From NCBI GenBank assembly GCA_905234865.1, contig CAJOJE010000005.1:1-64000 (forward strand): 64,000 bases of DNA, given 5' to 3'. Below the pieces are notes generated by a model, which saw nothing but the letters and a program-made list of their open reading frames with translations, had not been told where the DNA came from and ran no database searches. Positions 17,087 through 24,082 of the stretch are shown here, in pieces. The first letter of the stretch is position 1. Each line of letters begins with the position of its first letter. The DNA comes from Candidatus Gastranaerophilales bacterium. GTDB lineage: Bacteria > Cyanobacteriota > Vampirovibrionia > Gastranaerophilales > Gastranaerophilaceae. A program made the translations under genes and the position numbers.

Positions 17087-18544
17087 ATGAAAGTTATGAA
17101 AAAACTTTTCGCAACAACATTGGCTATGTGTGCGCTTTCTTCGGTAGTTTTCGCAGCTGATTGCGATAACAAATTGGTGAAAAAACAAGCGTATGCGCAC
17201 CCTACATTATTCAAAACACAATCACAAGTTCTTACTGATGGTTATGCAAAATCTTCCTATGTTACGGGCGGCAAGATTTTGAAAGCTGATAAAAAAAGTA
17301 GAGCTGTTGCCAATAAAGATAACGTTTACGTTAAATCTTGGGCAAAAGAACAAACAAACTTAATGCGTGATTTACAAATTAAAGCAGGATATACAAACGA
17401 TTTCAATCCTAATGCACCTACATTAAGATCTGAAGTTGCATTCCTTTTTGCGCATGGTTTAAATCTTAAAACTCCCGCAACATACAAAGCATACTCCGAT
17501 ATCTCAAATTCATACTGGGATAAAGATGAAATTTATGCTGCTTTAGAACATGGTGTTATGATTGGTTATCCTTCAGGCGTATTCAAACCCGATCAACCGA
17601 TTACAAAAGCCGAAGTATTTGCCGTAATTGCTCAATTAATCAAAGTAAACCACTCGGCAAGCGCAACTCCTCAATACAAAAATCAAGCTGTTCAATATAT
17701 CCCTAAATGGGCTTACAGCGCTACAAATGAAGTAATCGCTTCAAACCTTTTGGATTATGTTCCTAACTCAAAAGAAGTTATTGAAAACGAATACTTATCA
17801 AAAGAACAGGTTACATACCTTGTCGGCGCTCTCAGAGATAATTGGGATTCGTTAAAAGACGGTTCAGCTATTAAAAATACTTCGGTCGGTACGGAATCAT
17901 GCTGCATTACTACTGTAAAAGCTAAACTTTTAGACAGACTTTCCGCTAAACATTCAAACATTGGCGACTGGTTTACCGCTAAAACAACCGAATCGGTTGT
18001 TGTTGACGGTGTAACATTCCCCGAAGGTTCGATTGTAAGAGGCGAGGTTATCGCTGTTCAAAGACCCGGAGTTAAAGAACCTGGATTTATTAAAGTTGAA
18101 TTCAAATATATCAAAAACGGCGATGTTAAAAAAGATATTCCTAACAAAATCGCTTCGGCTAAAGTTGAGGACCTCAAAAATCCTAACATCTTAGCAAGAC
18201 TTTTAGGCGCTCCTCTTTCTGCATCAGGACGTGTAGTCGGTGTTGTAGGCAGATCGGGTGCTGAAATTGCTAATATCACAGGTAACGGACTTGAAAAAGT
18301 CGGTGACGAATTGTCAAATACATTGGTTGAAACTTTCACTCTCCACCCCGGTCGTGGTATGGCAAGTTTCGGTCAATCGGTTGCTACCGTATTCAAAGGT
18401 ACGTTTGATATCGTTAAAACTTGTGTATCAGGTACATTCGGTATCATCTACGAAGTCGGTGACGAACTCGTTTATGTATTCGTTCCGAGCCTTTCAAATT
18501 CTTCAAGTTTGAATCCTAACGAAGAAATTACAATTATTTTCTAA
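17087..18544 (+). CDS. S-layer homology (SLH) domain surface protein
   Basis: 485 residues. A signal peptide (MKKLFATTLAMCALSSVVFA) is followed by an SLH-type region at about residues 100-195 with the hallmark spacing FxDI...WDKDEIYAALEHGVMIGYPSGVFKPDQPITKAEVFAVIAQ. The last 200 residues, from about CCITTVKAK, form a separate domain with PEGSIVRGEVIAV and several Gly-rich segments, perhaps membrane-associated; I do not recognise it. SLH domains bind cell-wall polymers and tether the outer membrane in cyanobacterial relatives. The start is ATG 17087 or 17096; AGGAG at 17080 favours either weakly. C-ending codons (TTC, AAC, TAC) are more frequent than in neighbours, pointing to high expression. 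Confidence 0.82.
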   Translation: MKVMKKLFATTLAMCALSSVVFAADCDNKLVKKQAYAHPTLFKTQSQVLTDGYAKSSYVTGGKILKADKKSRAVANKDNVYVKSWAKEQTNLMRDLQIKAGYTNDFNPNAPTLRSEVAFLFAHGLNLKTPATYKAYSDISNSYWDKDEIYAALEHGVMIGYPSGVFKPDQPITKAEVFAVIAQLIKVNHSASATPQYKNQAVQYIPKWAYSATNEVIASNLLDYVPNSKEVIENEYLSKEQVTYLVGALRDNWDSLKDGSAIKNTSVGTESCCITTVKAKLLDRLSAKHSNIGDWFTAKTTESVVVDGVTFPEGSIVRGEVIAVQRPGVKEPGFIKVEFKYIKNGDVKKDIPNKIASAKVEDLKNPNILARLLGAPLSASGRVVGVVGRSGAEIANITGNGLEKVGDELSNTLVETFTLHPGRGMASFGQSVATVFKGTFDIVKTCVSGTFGIIYEVGDELVYVFVPSLSNSSSLNPNEEITIIF

Positions 18545-18560
18545 TTTAGAAATAATAAGT

Positions 18561-18592
18561 AAAAAGCGTCCTTTCGGGGGCGCTTTTTTTAT
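18561..18592 (+). terminator. Rho-independent terminator of the SLH gene
   Basis: Stem AAAAGCGTCC / GGGGCGCTTTT, with one wobble pair and a TTTC-type loop, followed by a T-run. Confidence 0.85.
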
Positions 18593-18709
18593 TGTTTTCT
18601 TGCATGTATTTAAGTTTTTTTGAAAAAAATACAAAAAGAGAAATATTCACCATATAATTTGGTATTGCCGAACTTAAAAATACATGATAAACTTGAAATG
18701 TACTAAAAT

Positions 18710-18725
18710 AAGGAGAAATACAATA
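18710..18725 (+). promoter_or_regulatory. Ribosome binding site and ATA start of infC
   Basis: AAGGAG (18710-18715) lies 7 bases before the codon ATA at 18723. No ATG, GTG or TTG lies in frame at a suitable distance; the nearest in-frame ATG (18684) has no Shine-Dalgarno, and the AAGGAG would then be inside the gene. Confidence 0.7.
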
Positions 18726-19256
18726 GTTAAAGAAGATTCCAAAACCAGAGAGCTTGTAAATGAAGGCATAGGAGCTCGTGAAGTCAGGTTAATTGATGAT
18801 GAAGGGAAAAACCATGGTGTTGTTCCGACAAATAAGGCCTTAGAATTAGCAAAAGAAAAAGATTTGGATTTAGTTGTTGTATCTCCTAATCAAGCCCCTC
18901 CGGTAGCTAAAATTATAGATTGGGGCAAGTATAAATACGAAACAGAGAAACGTGCCAAAGAGGCAAGAAAAAAACAGCACGTTGTTGAAGTTAAAGAAGT
19001 CAAAATGCGCTATAAAATAGATACGCATGATTATGATGTTAGAATGAAAGCTGCAAGAAAGTTTTTGGCTCAGCAAAATAAGGTAAAACTTGTCGTAATG
19101 TTGAGAGGCAGGGAAATTCAACATAATAAACTTGCTTTTGACCTTGCAAATAAATTTTTGGAAGATATTCAAGATATAGCGCCCGTCGTTGAAAGGCGCC
19201 CAATGCTTGAAGGCAAGAATGTTGTTGCTATTTTGGCTCCCGGGCAGGCAAAGTAA
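18723..19256 (+). CDS. infC: Translation initiation factor IF-3
   Basis: About 177 residues from the ATA start. The N-domain begins TRELVNEGIGAREVRLIDDEGKNHGVVPTNKALELA, followed by DLVVVSPNQAPPVAKIIDWGKYKYE, a Lys-rich linker and the C-domain (KEVKMRYKIDTHDYDVRMKAARKFL...VVMLRGREI). IF-3 binds the 30S subunit, checks start codons and prevents early 50S joining. Many infC genes use rare starts (ATT, ATA, ATC) so that IF-3 represses its own translation; the same logic is inferred here. The usual partners rpmI and rplT do not follow. Confidence 0.93.
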   Translation: MVKEDSKTRELVNEGIGAREVRLIDDEGKNHGVVPTNKALELAKEKDLDLVVVSPNQAPPVAKIIDWGKYKYETEKRAKEARKKQHVVEVKEVKMRYKIDTHDYDVRMKAARKFLAQQNKVKLVVMLRGREIQHNKLAFDLANKFLEDIQDIAPVVERRPMLEGKNVVAILAPGQAK

Positions 19257-19293
19257 AATTATTTTTAATTAAATCAGTTTAAAATACAGTTAT

Positions 19294-19355
19294 AATGCCA
19301 TTTTGGACTTGTTTCAAGTAAAATTTTAATAAGTCGTAAGGTGGCATTTTGTTTA
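19294..19355 (+). terminator. Long imperfect hairpin after infC, probable terminator
   Basis: AATGCCATTTTGGACTT (19294-19310) pairs with AAGTCGTAAGGTGGCATT (19331-19348) over about 17 bp with wobble pairs and one bulge, followed by TTTTGTTT. It starts 38 bases after the infC stop. The loop (20 bases) contains a further short CTTG/CAAG pairing. The rest of the gap to 19527 shows nothing I can name. Confidence 0.5.
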
Positions 19356-19527
19356 TTGAAAACATGCATTTATTTTTGTAACTATATGCTGCGGTAAAAA
19401 TGACTAAAGTTGCCATGTTAAAAAGTTTTGGTATCTTAAAACGTTTTATAAGCTAAAATAAAATGTATGCTGCATTGAATTTATTTTTTTTATTTATTGT
19501 TTGTGTAATGATTGAATTTAAAATACT

Positions 19528-19560
19528 AATAAGCCCGTCTTTATGACGGGCTTATTTTTA
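19528..19560. terminator. Bidirectional terminator
   Basis: A 12-bp perfect stem AATAAGCCCGTC / GACGGGCTTATT (19528-19539 with 19545-19556), flanked by T-runs. It closes the minus-strand gene at 19558 and any read-through from infC. Confidence 0.85.
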
Positions 19561-19971
19561 TTGATTATTGTTTACTGATTTTTTTAAATTGGTAAAATCT
19601 TCGGCAACGTTTTTCTTTACCATTTCCGTTGTTTCTAAAGGTAAATCTTGAAGCCTTACGACAGTTTCTCTTGATGTATTTATTCTGTTTTGAATTTCTG
19701 TTTTCTTAGCTTCATTTGCTTGTTGCATTTGTTTTGTTTTTCTGGCTTGTTCTTCTTGCTGCTGCTGATATTCAGCTTGAGTTGCGTTGATTTTATTTTT
19801 GATTTCTGATTTTTTTGTTTCAATAGCTTCTTTACCTGCCTTTACCTGAACTTCTTCCGAATTTTGAAGCATTTGTGTAAAAGGCACAAGCTGTCTTGTT
19901 GTTGTGGTTGTTTCTGCCGTAGCCGGAGCTGCAACCATTGTAATTGCTAATAGCACTAAGAGCTTTTTCAT
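19558..19971 (-). CDS. Periplasmic coiled-coil protein, unknown
   Basis: 137 residues. MKKLLVLLAITMVAAPATA is a signal peptide. The rest is Gln/Glu/Lys-rich and helical, with two related segments (KKSEIKNKINATQ and KKTEIQNRINTSR) 40-odd residues apart, suggesting an internal repeat and a coiled coil. No Cys. GGAGG lies just upstream of the ATG. No known family; a periplasmic structural role is possible. It is a single-gene unit. Confidence 0.75.
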   Translation of the reverse strand: MKKLLVLLAITMVAAPATAETTTTTRQLVPFTQMLQNSEEVQVKAGKEAIETKKSEIKNKINATQAEYQQQQEEQARKTKQMQQANEAKKTEIQNRINTSRETVVRLQDLPLETTEMVKKNVAEDFTNLKKSVNNNQ

Positions 19972-20062
19972 ATTGCCTCCAATTTGTTTTGTAGAATAAT
20001 TTAAAATTTCCTGAAAAGATTTAAAATGTTTAATTTTTCACTTGTTTTTGTTACCGTATTAT

Positions 20063-20426
20063 TTACGTTTCACAAAAGATTTTTTACGTTTTCTGCACCC
20101 ATGGAAGTAAGTTTCGGGCTGCACCCTCAACAACTTCCAATGTGGACTGAACCCGATTATAATGCTTTGCATTATGTGGCTTCTCGTCCGTTTATCGATT
20201 GTATCAAGTTTCAAATCCGGGCTTGGTGGGCAGACACTTAAAATCTATTTGTTCAACTTACGTTTCACAAAAGATTTTTTACGTTTTCTGCACCCATGGA
20301 AGTAGGTTTCGGATTTCATCCTCAACAACTTCCAATGTGGACTGAACCCGATTATAATGCTTCGCATTATGTGGCTTCTCGTCCGTTTGCCGATTGTATC
20401 AAGTTTCAAAAACTGGGCTTGGTGGG
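20063..20426. repeat. Direct repeat (period 195 bp) containing the 3' end of tRNA-Lys
   Basis: Copy 1 (20063-20230) and copy 2 (20258-20426) are about 168 bp each and differ at roughly ten positions. Both carry the small hairpin ATAATGC-TTY-GCATTAT, and both end in GGGCTTGGTGGG, which in copy 2 is the 3' end (minus strand) of the intact tRNA-Lys. In copy 1 only these 12 bases of tRNA remain; 27 unrelated bases (20231-20257) replace the rest. Confidence 0.85.
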
Positions 20427-20486
20427 ACTCGAACCCACGACCAAAAGATTAAGAGTCTCCTGCGCTACCAACTGCGCCACAAGCCC
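20415..20486 (-). tRNA. tRNA-Lys (anticodon CTT)
   Basis: 72 bases fold as a full cloverleaf: acceptor GGGCTTG/CAAGCCC, D stem GCGC/GCGC, anticodon loop CTCTTAA (anticodon CTT, reads AAG), T stem GTGGG/CCCAC with loop TTCGAGT. CCA is not encoded. The anticodon stem has two G-T pairs at its base. Confidence 0.93.
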
Positions 20487-20499
20487 TTATGATATTTTT

Positions 20500-20527
20500 A
20501 TTATACTCCAAACAAAATCACTTGCAA
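20500..20527 (-). promoter_or_regulatory. Promoter of tRNA-Lys(CTT)
   Basis: On the minus strand TTGCAA (20522-20527) and TATAAT (20500-20505) are 16 bases apart, 13 bases ahead of the tRNA. Confidence 0.65.
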
Positions 20528-20538
20528 TTTTTATTTTC

Positions 20539-20567
20539 TTGCATTGCTTAAAATTTTATTGTAAACT
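20539..20567 (+). promoter_or_regulatory. Promoter of tRNA-Gln
   Basis: TTGCAT (20539-20544) and TAAACT (20562-20567) with a 17-base spacer, 11 bases before the tRNA. It is divergent from and adjacent to the tRNA-Lys promoter. Confidence 0.6.
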
Positions 20568-20578
20568 TTTTTTGTCGT

Positions 20579-20649
20579 TCCGGGATCGTCTAGCGGCAGG
20601 ACGGCAGACTCTGGATCTGCCTACGGTGGTTCGAATCCATCTCCCGGAG
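20579..20649 (+). tRNA. tRNA-Gln (anticodon CTG)
   Basis: 71 bases: acceptor TCCGGGA/TCCCGGA with discriminator G, D stem GTCT/GGAC, anticodon stem GCAGA/TCTGC with loop CTCTGGA (anticodon CTG, reads CAG), T stem GGTGG/CCATC with loop TTCGAAT. CCA is not encoded. The 34 bases after it hold only a T-rich stretch. Confidence 0.92.
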
Positions 20650-20683
20650 CTTTTTATTTTAAAAATAGATTTTTATTAATTAT

Positions 20684-21153
20684 CTATTCCGCATAGCAAA
20701 ATACGTAAGAATGAGTATCAACTTCCCCGTTTTCCGAGAAAAACGGAGTGAATTCGCTTCCGTTCTTTTGTCTTCCTATTAACGTTGCCGTATATTGTCC
20801 GTTGCAACAAAAGCTTGAAGAATTAACAGCAAGTTTTATCCATGTTTTGTAATCTTCCGCTTTCATGCCAAGTTTTTCTACTCTTTCGTGTCTTACCTCA
20901 CGAGTTGTAGATTTTCCCGTATCTTGATTTTTTAAAATCCACGAATATAACTTACCGGCATCAGTCATGGATATAATATTATCCATAGAACCGCAATATT
21001 CAACTACTCTAAAATTGAATTAAAGCAGACATTGAAGGCATCATAATTGCAGCAACAATACCTGTTACAATAAGTGCAATTAATGTTTCTGCAAGCGTAA
21101 AACCTTTATTCCCCCCCCTGCATGAGTGAGGTTATAAAATCTTTCTTTTTCAT
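20684..21153 (-). pseudogene. Frameshifted prepilin-like gene
   Basis: Three pieces in different frames make one prepilin. ATG 21153 gives MKKKDFITSLMQGG, then a G8 tract shifts the frame to a stop. In the next frame comes the textbook prepilin start NKGFTLAETLIALIVTGIVA (cleavage after Gly, Glu at +5), which stops after ALIQF. In a third frame a soluble domain of about 110 residues follows (from FRVVEYCGS) with two adjacent Cys in SFCCNGQY, ending at 20684. Removing one G from the tract and one base near 21013 would restore a protein of about 155 residues. AAGGG lies upstream of the ATG. A product from 20986 alone would lack the pilin helix. Confidence 0.7.
21111..21118 (-). repeat. G8 homopolymer in the prepilin coding start
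   Basis: Eight consecutive C on the plus strand (G on the coding strand) at codons 12-14 of the prepilin frame. Seven G would keep the reading frame into the GFTLAE segment; eight do not. In this AT-rich DNA such a G run is exceptional. Confidence 0.8.
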
Positions 21154-21550
21154 AAAAAAAGTACCCTTACAATTTCTGACCAACAAACCCGCCGCATACT
21201 TTTTAGTATACATTTCATATTGCAACAAATCTTACAATCGGGAGCAATACATAAAAATTAAAGCCGTTATTCTCTTAACGGCTTTTATAAGGTGTTGATT
21301 AGGTAAAAGTTGGTATTTATAAAATTTTTTTAAGGTGCCAAATAAAATTAAGCGGTTAACAAAGAGGTCATCATCAAAATTTATTAATACATTACACCTT
21401 GTGTTTTAAATCTTTCTCTAACAAAATTATTTATCACCGGACCAACCGTTTCATTCTCACTATTCTTATAAACCTGCTCAAATAAAAATTTGCCGTTAAA
21501 TTTTGTAAATTTTATTTTTCTGTTACAATAATTTTGAGAGAGGTCTTAAA
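21154..21550. other. Gene-free stretch with a minus-strand open frame remnant
   Basis: No complete gene. On the minus strand, 21547 to 21384 is open for 54 codons, ending in a protein-like sequence (FNGKFLFEQVYKNSENETVG... to RERFKTQGVMY) but with no start codon or ribosome site. It may be a gene fragment. The plus strand carries the terminator-like hairpin at 21260-21285 and, at its end, a TTACAAT box and GAGAGAGG ribosome site for the peroxiredoxin gene. Confidence 0.35.
21260..21287. terminator. Terminator-like hairpin
   Basis: A 10-bp stem AAAGCCGTTA / TAACGGCTTT (21260-21269 with 21276-21285), T-rich on both sides when read from either strand. No complete gene ends here now. Confidence 0.55.
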
Positions 21551-21994
21551 ATGCTCAATATTAAATTAAATTCACTTACAATTGAAGGCGAAGAAAAAGA
21601 AATTTCACTATCCGATTTTTTAGGTAAAAAAATAATTTTATATTTTTACCCTAAAGATAATACAAAAGGCTGCACCGATGAGGCATGCGATTTTAGAGAT
21701 AATTTAAACCGACTCTCGAAATTCGGGGTTTTAATCGGTGTTAGCCCCGATACGATTAAAAGCCACAAAAATTTTAAAGAAAAACAAAACCTTAATTTTA
21801 TTTTAATGTCAGATACCGAACACAAACTTTCGCAAGAATTTAATACTTGGGTTGAAAAATCAATGTATGGCAGAAAATATATGGGGATTGAACGTTCAAC
21901 CTTTATTATTAACGAAAAAGGCGAAATTGAGAAAGAATGGAGGAAGGTTAAAGTAAAAGGACATGTTGATGAAGTTATAAAATATTTTTCTTAA
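21551..21994 (+). CDS. bcp: Peroxiredoxin, Bcp/PrxQ type
   Basis: 147 residues. YPKDNTKGCTDEACDFRD places the peroxidatic Cys at 41 and the resolving Cys at 46, the atypical two-Cys arrangement of Bcp/PrxQ. The usual PGCT is KGCT here. GIERSTFIINEKGEI near the C-terminus is the family's conserved Arg block. It reduces H2O2 and organic peroxides using thioredoxin, in the cytoplasm, and fits an anaerobe's need to remove peroxide. It stands alone, with GAGAGAGG ahead of the ATG. Confidence 0.92.
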   Translation: MLNIKLNSLTIEGEEKEISLSDFLGKKIILYFYPKDNTKGCTDEACDFRDNLNRLSKFGVLIGVSPDTIKSHKNFKEKQNLNFILMSDTEHKLSQEFNTWVEKSMYGRKYMGIERSTFIINEKGEIEKEWRKVKVKGHVDEVIKYFS

Positions 21995-22123
21995 AATAGA
22001 ATTATTAAGACATGTAACGCAATGTACGATTTTTATTTAACTTTTTAAAAAGCTGTGCCGAAATCAATTACATAACACCGAAGAACAACCAAACAACACA
22101 TAAAAGAAGGGGATTTTTAAACC

Positions 22124-22363
22124 ATGACCAAAAAAGATAGTGGCAACACTATATTAAAACTTGCCGCAATAGTTAATTATTTTAATAAATTTTCGGTAGA
22201 TGACCTGAAAGAAGCTCTTAACAACTCTGATGCGACTAATCTTGAAATTTCGGATACGTCAAATCCGGATGATGTCATATCGGCAATTTATTCGGATATT
22301 ACAAAGACGGGATATTCGCCTGCGAGTGATTGGAATTTAAAATATAACGCAGCGAACAATTAA
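22124..22363 (+). CDS. Small acidic protein (79 aa), unknown
   Basis: Acidic and helical with no signal peptide or Cys. GAAGGGG lies upstream at a slightly long distance, and a strong terminator follows 31 bases after the stop, which together argue that it is a real gene. A perfect 14-base palindrome TTCGTTTAAACGAA (22378-22391) sits between stop and terminator. No family recognised. Confidence 0.6.
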   Translation: MTKKDSGNTILKLAAIVNYFNKFSVDDLKEALNNSDATNLEISDTSNPDDVISAIYSDITKTGYSPASDWNLKYNAANN

Positions 22364-22394
22364 ATTTTTTAACCTCGTTCGTTTAAACGAAAAG

Positions 22395-22428
22395 AAAGGC
22401 TCTTTTTTGTATAAAAAAGGGTCTTTTA
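22395..22428 (+). terminator. Rho-independent terminator
   Basis: A 14-bp stem (22395-22408 with 22413-22426, loop GTAT), including two G-T pairs, ends in a T-run. It separates the small gene from the LPS operon. Confidence 0.75.
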
Positions 22429-22464
22429 ATTTTAAAATATTTTATCTTAATAATCCCTTTATTT

Positions 22465-22494
22465 TTGTTTTAAAAAAAACTTTTGTGGTAAAAT
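22465..22494 (+). promoter_or_regulatory. Possible promoter of the LPS operon (leaderless start)
   Basis: TTGTTT (22465-22470) and TAAAAT (22489-22494), 18-base spacer. The -10 ends 7 bases before the lptC ATG and no Shine-Dalgarno is visible, so the transcript may start at the ATG. Confidence 0.45.
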
Positions 22495-22501
22495 TTAGGC
22501 T

Positions 22502-23107
22502 ATGTTAAGTAAGAAGAAGATTTATACAATTCTTTTTTCCCTGACGGTTTTCATCTGTCTGTTCGGCTTTATTTGGTCTTACGTCGTAACAAGCGATATA
22601 AGAAAAAGCCAAAAAGCGGGAGCGGTCGATGCGGATATAAAAAGACAGGTTATTTCGGTAAAAAATCTTGTTTTAACCGAAACCAAGGATGAACGTATTT
22701 ATTGGGAGTTGTATGCCAAAAAAGGAAATTATGATTCCAAAACGGGCGATGTTGTTTTAGAGCAGGCTACGGGAAATTTTTATAATTCCGACAATGAAGT
22801 CGTTTTAAGTTATGAGTCGGATTTAGGGACGTATTCCGAAAAAACCAAAAAGATTGTCCTTGAGGGAAATGTTTTGGTTGTTGCAAAAGACACATCTTCA
22901 ATAAAAGCCGATACAATTTCCTTTACGGGAAAAGAAGATGATATAATTGCAAAAGGGAACGTTTTTGTAAAAAGGGGTAAAGATTTTACGGCAACGTCAG
23001 AAAGTGCAAGATTTAACAGCGACTTAACTTTTTTTGAAATATCGGGTAATACCGTAACTAAGGTTTATTCCGATGATGAATCGTTTGAAACAGGACTTAT
23101 GAAGTAG
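22502..23107 (+). CDS. lptC: LPS export system periplasmic protein LptC-like
   Basis: 201 residues. One N-terminal membrane helix (about 7-29) is followed by a beta-jellyroll-type region rich in short strands (KNLVLTETKDERIYWELYAKKGNYD...ALG-type repeats ending SARFNSDLTFFEISGNTVTKVY). LptC is the bitopic inner-membrane protein that receives LPS from LptBFG and passes it to LptA. The family is poorly conserved, so the call rests on topology, length and the OstA-like gene directly downstream (7 bases away). Confidence 0.75.
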   Translation: MLSKKKIYTILFSLTVFICLFGFIWSYVVTSDIRKSQKAGAVDADIKRQVISVKNLVLTETKDERIYWELYAKKGNYDSKTGDVVLEQATGNFYNSDNEVVLSYESDLGTYSEKTKKIVLEGNVLVVAKDTSSIKADTISFTGKEDDIIAKGNVFVKRGKDFTATSESARFNSDLTFFEISGNTVTKVYSDDESFETGLMK

Positions 23108-23114
23108 GGTTGAA

Positions 23115-24080
23115 ATGAAAAAAATATTAATATTATCAATTTTAATTTTGTCGGCTTTTCCCTTAATTGCTTTTGCGGGGAATAACGTAGTTATTGAAGC
23201 AAAAAAACAAGATATGAAAATTGACCAAAATAAGGGATATTTTGACGGGGATGTTAAAGTAACCGTCGGGGATATAACGGTACAAAGCCCAAGAGCCGAG
23301 CTTGACCTTGACCCGAAAACAAAAAAGCCCTCTTTAGCGGTATTTTATGATAATCCTTATGCTTTTCAAAACAAAGACAACAAAAAGCATGAAATTAAAT
23401 CAAGAATAATGAAAGTTTCCTTAATTAAAAAAACGGTTTTAGCCGAAGGAGATACTCAATCCATTATCCTTCAAAACAGACAACCGATTGTAACAATAAC
23501 GGCTGACACGCAGCAATATGATACAAATACAAAACTTATGAAAGCAAAAGGAAACGTTATCGTTAATTATAAAGAAGTTGAAACGCTTTCAGGGTATGCG
23601 CAGGCATATTTGGATAAAGACGGCGGAGTAAGAGATTTAAAATTGGAAGAAAATGTCGTCATTAAAGAAAAACAAAATATTTTAAAAGGTAAAAAATTTG
23701 AGTACCTTTCCGCAAAAGACGAATATTATTTATCGGGAAATACATCCTCCGACCTTACTTTTGAGGACGGTTCAAAATTGTTTCTCGTTTCCGATTATCA
23801 ACAATATAACAGAGCTACAAACAATGTAATTGCGGGCGGAAACGTAAACGTTAAATATAAAGATTACGTTGCTCAAGGTCCAAAAGCCCAATTATTTGTT
23901 GATACAAAAACTCAAAAGCCGAAAGAAGTCGTATTTACGGGTCGTTCAAAAATTACCCAAAACGGAAATACGGTAGAAGCGGATAGGATAAGAATGACAA
24001 TGGAGCCAAAAGAATTTTATGCGGACGGCAACGTTAAAACAACGATTTCAGGAAACGACAGTATGGAGATAATGCCTTAA
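23115..24080 (+). CDS. lptA: LPS transport protein LptA-like (OstA domain)
   Basis: 321 residues, longer than E. coli LptA (185). Signal peptide residues 1-21 (ending IAFA), then repeated OstA-type units with the form KGNVIVNYKEVETLSGYAQAYLDKDG...DLKLEENVVIKEKQNILKGKKFEYLSAKDEYYLSGN. At least four such units suggest two stacked jellyroll domains, a longer periplasmic bridge for LPS. It follows lptC and precedes lpxI, consistent with lipid A assembly and export. Confidence 0.8.
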   Translation: MKKILILSILILSAFPLIAFAGNNVVIEAKKQDMKIDQNKGYFDGDVKVTVGDITVQSPRAELDLDPKTKKPSLAVFYDNPYAFQNKDNKKHEIKSRIMKVSLIKKTVLAEGDTQSIILQNRQPIVTITADTQQYDTNTKLMKAKGNVIVNYKEVETLSGYAQAYLDKDGGVRDLKLEENVVIKEKQNILKGKKFEYLSAKDEYYLSGNTSSDLTFEDGSKLFLVSDYQQYNRATNNVIAGGNVNVKYKDYVAQGPKAQLFVDTKTQKPKEVVFTGRSKITQNGNTVEADRIRMTMEPKEFYADGNVKTTISGNDSMEIMP

Positions 24081-24082
24081 TT

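Noticed and set aside
18684-18722. ATG 18684 as infC start.
   Set aside because: It lacks a ribosome site and would put the strong AAGGAG inside the coding region; the added residues do not resemble IF-3.
20063-20486. A complete integrative element with attL/attR around tRNA-Lys.
   Set aside because: Only 27 unrelated bases lie between the two repeat copies and there is no integrase; at most a trace.
20026-20679. Plus-strand open frames over the direct repeat and tRNA-Lys region (MEVGFGFHPQQLP... and its twin).
   Set aside because: They read through an antisense tRNA, share the DNA repeat rather than a protein signal, and have no ribosome sites; such frames are common artefacts beside tRNA genes.
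22378-22391. Perfect palindrome TTCGTTTAAACGAA as a regulator site.
   Set aside because: It is a single copy in the 3' region after a stop codon and ahead of a terminator; more likely part of transcript folding.
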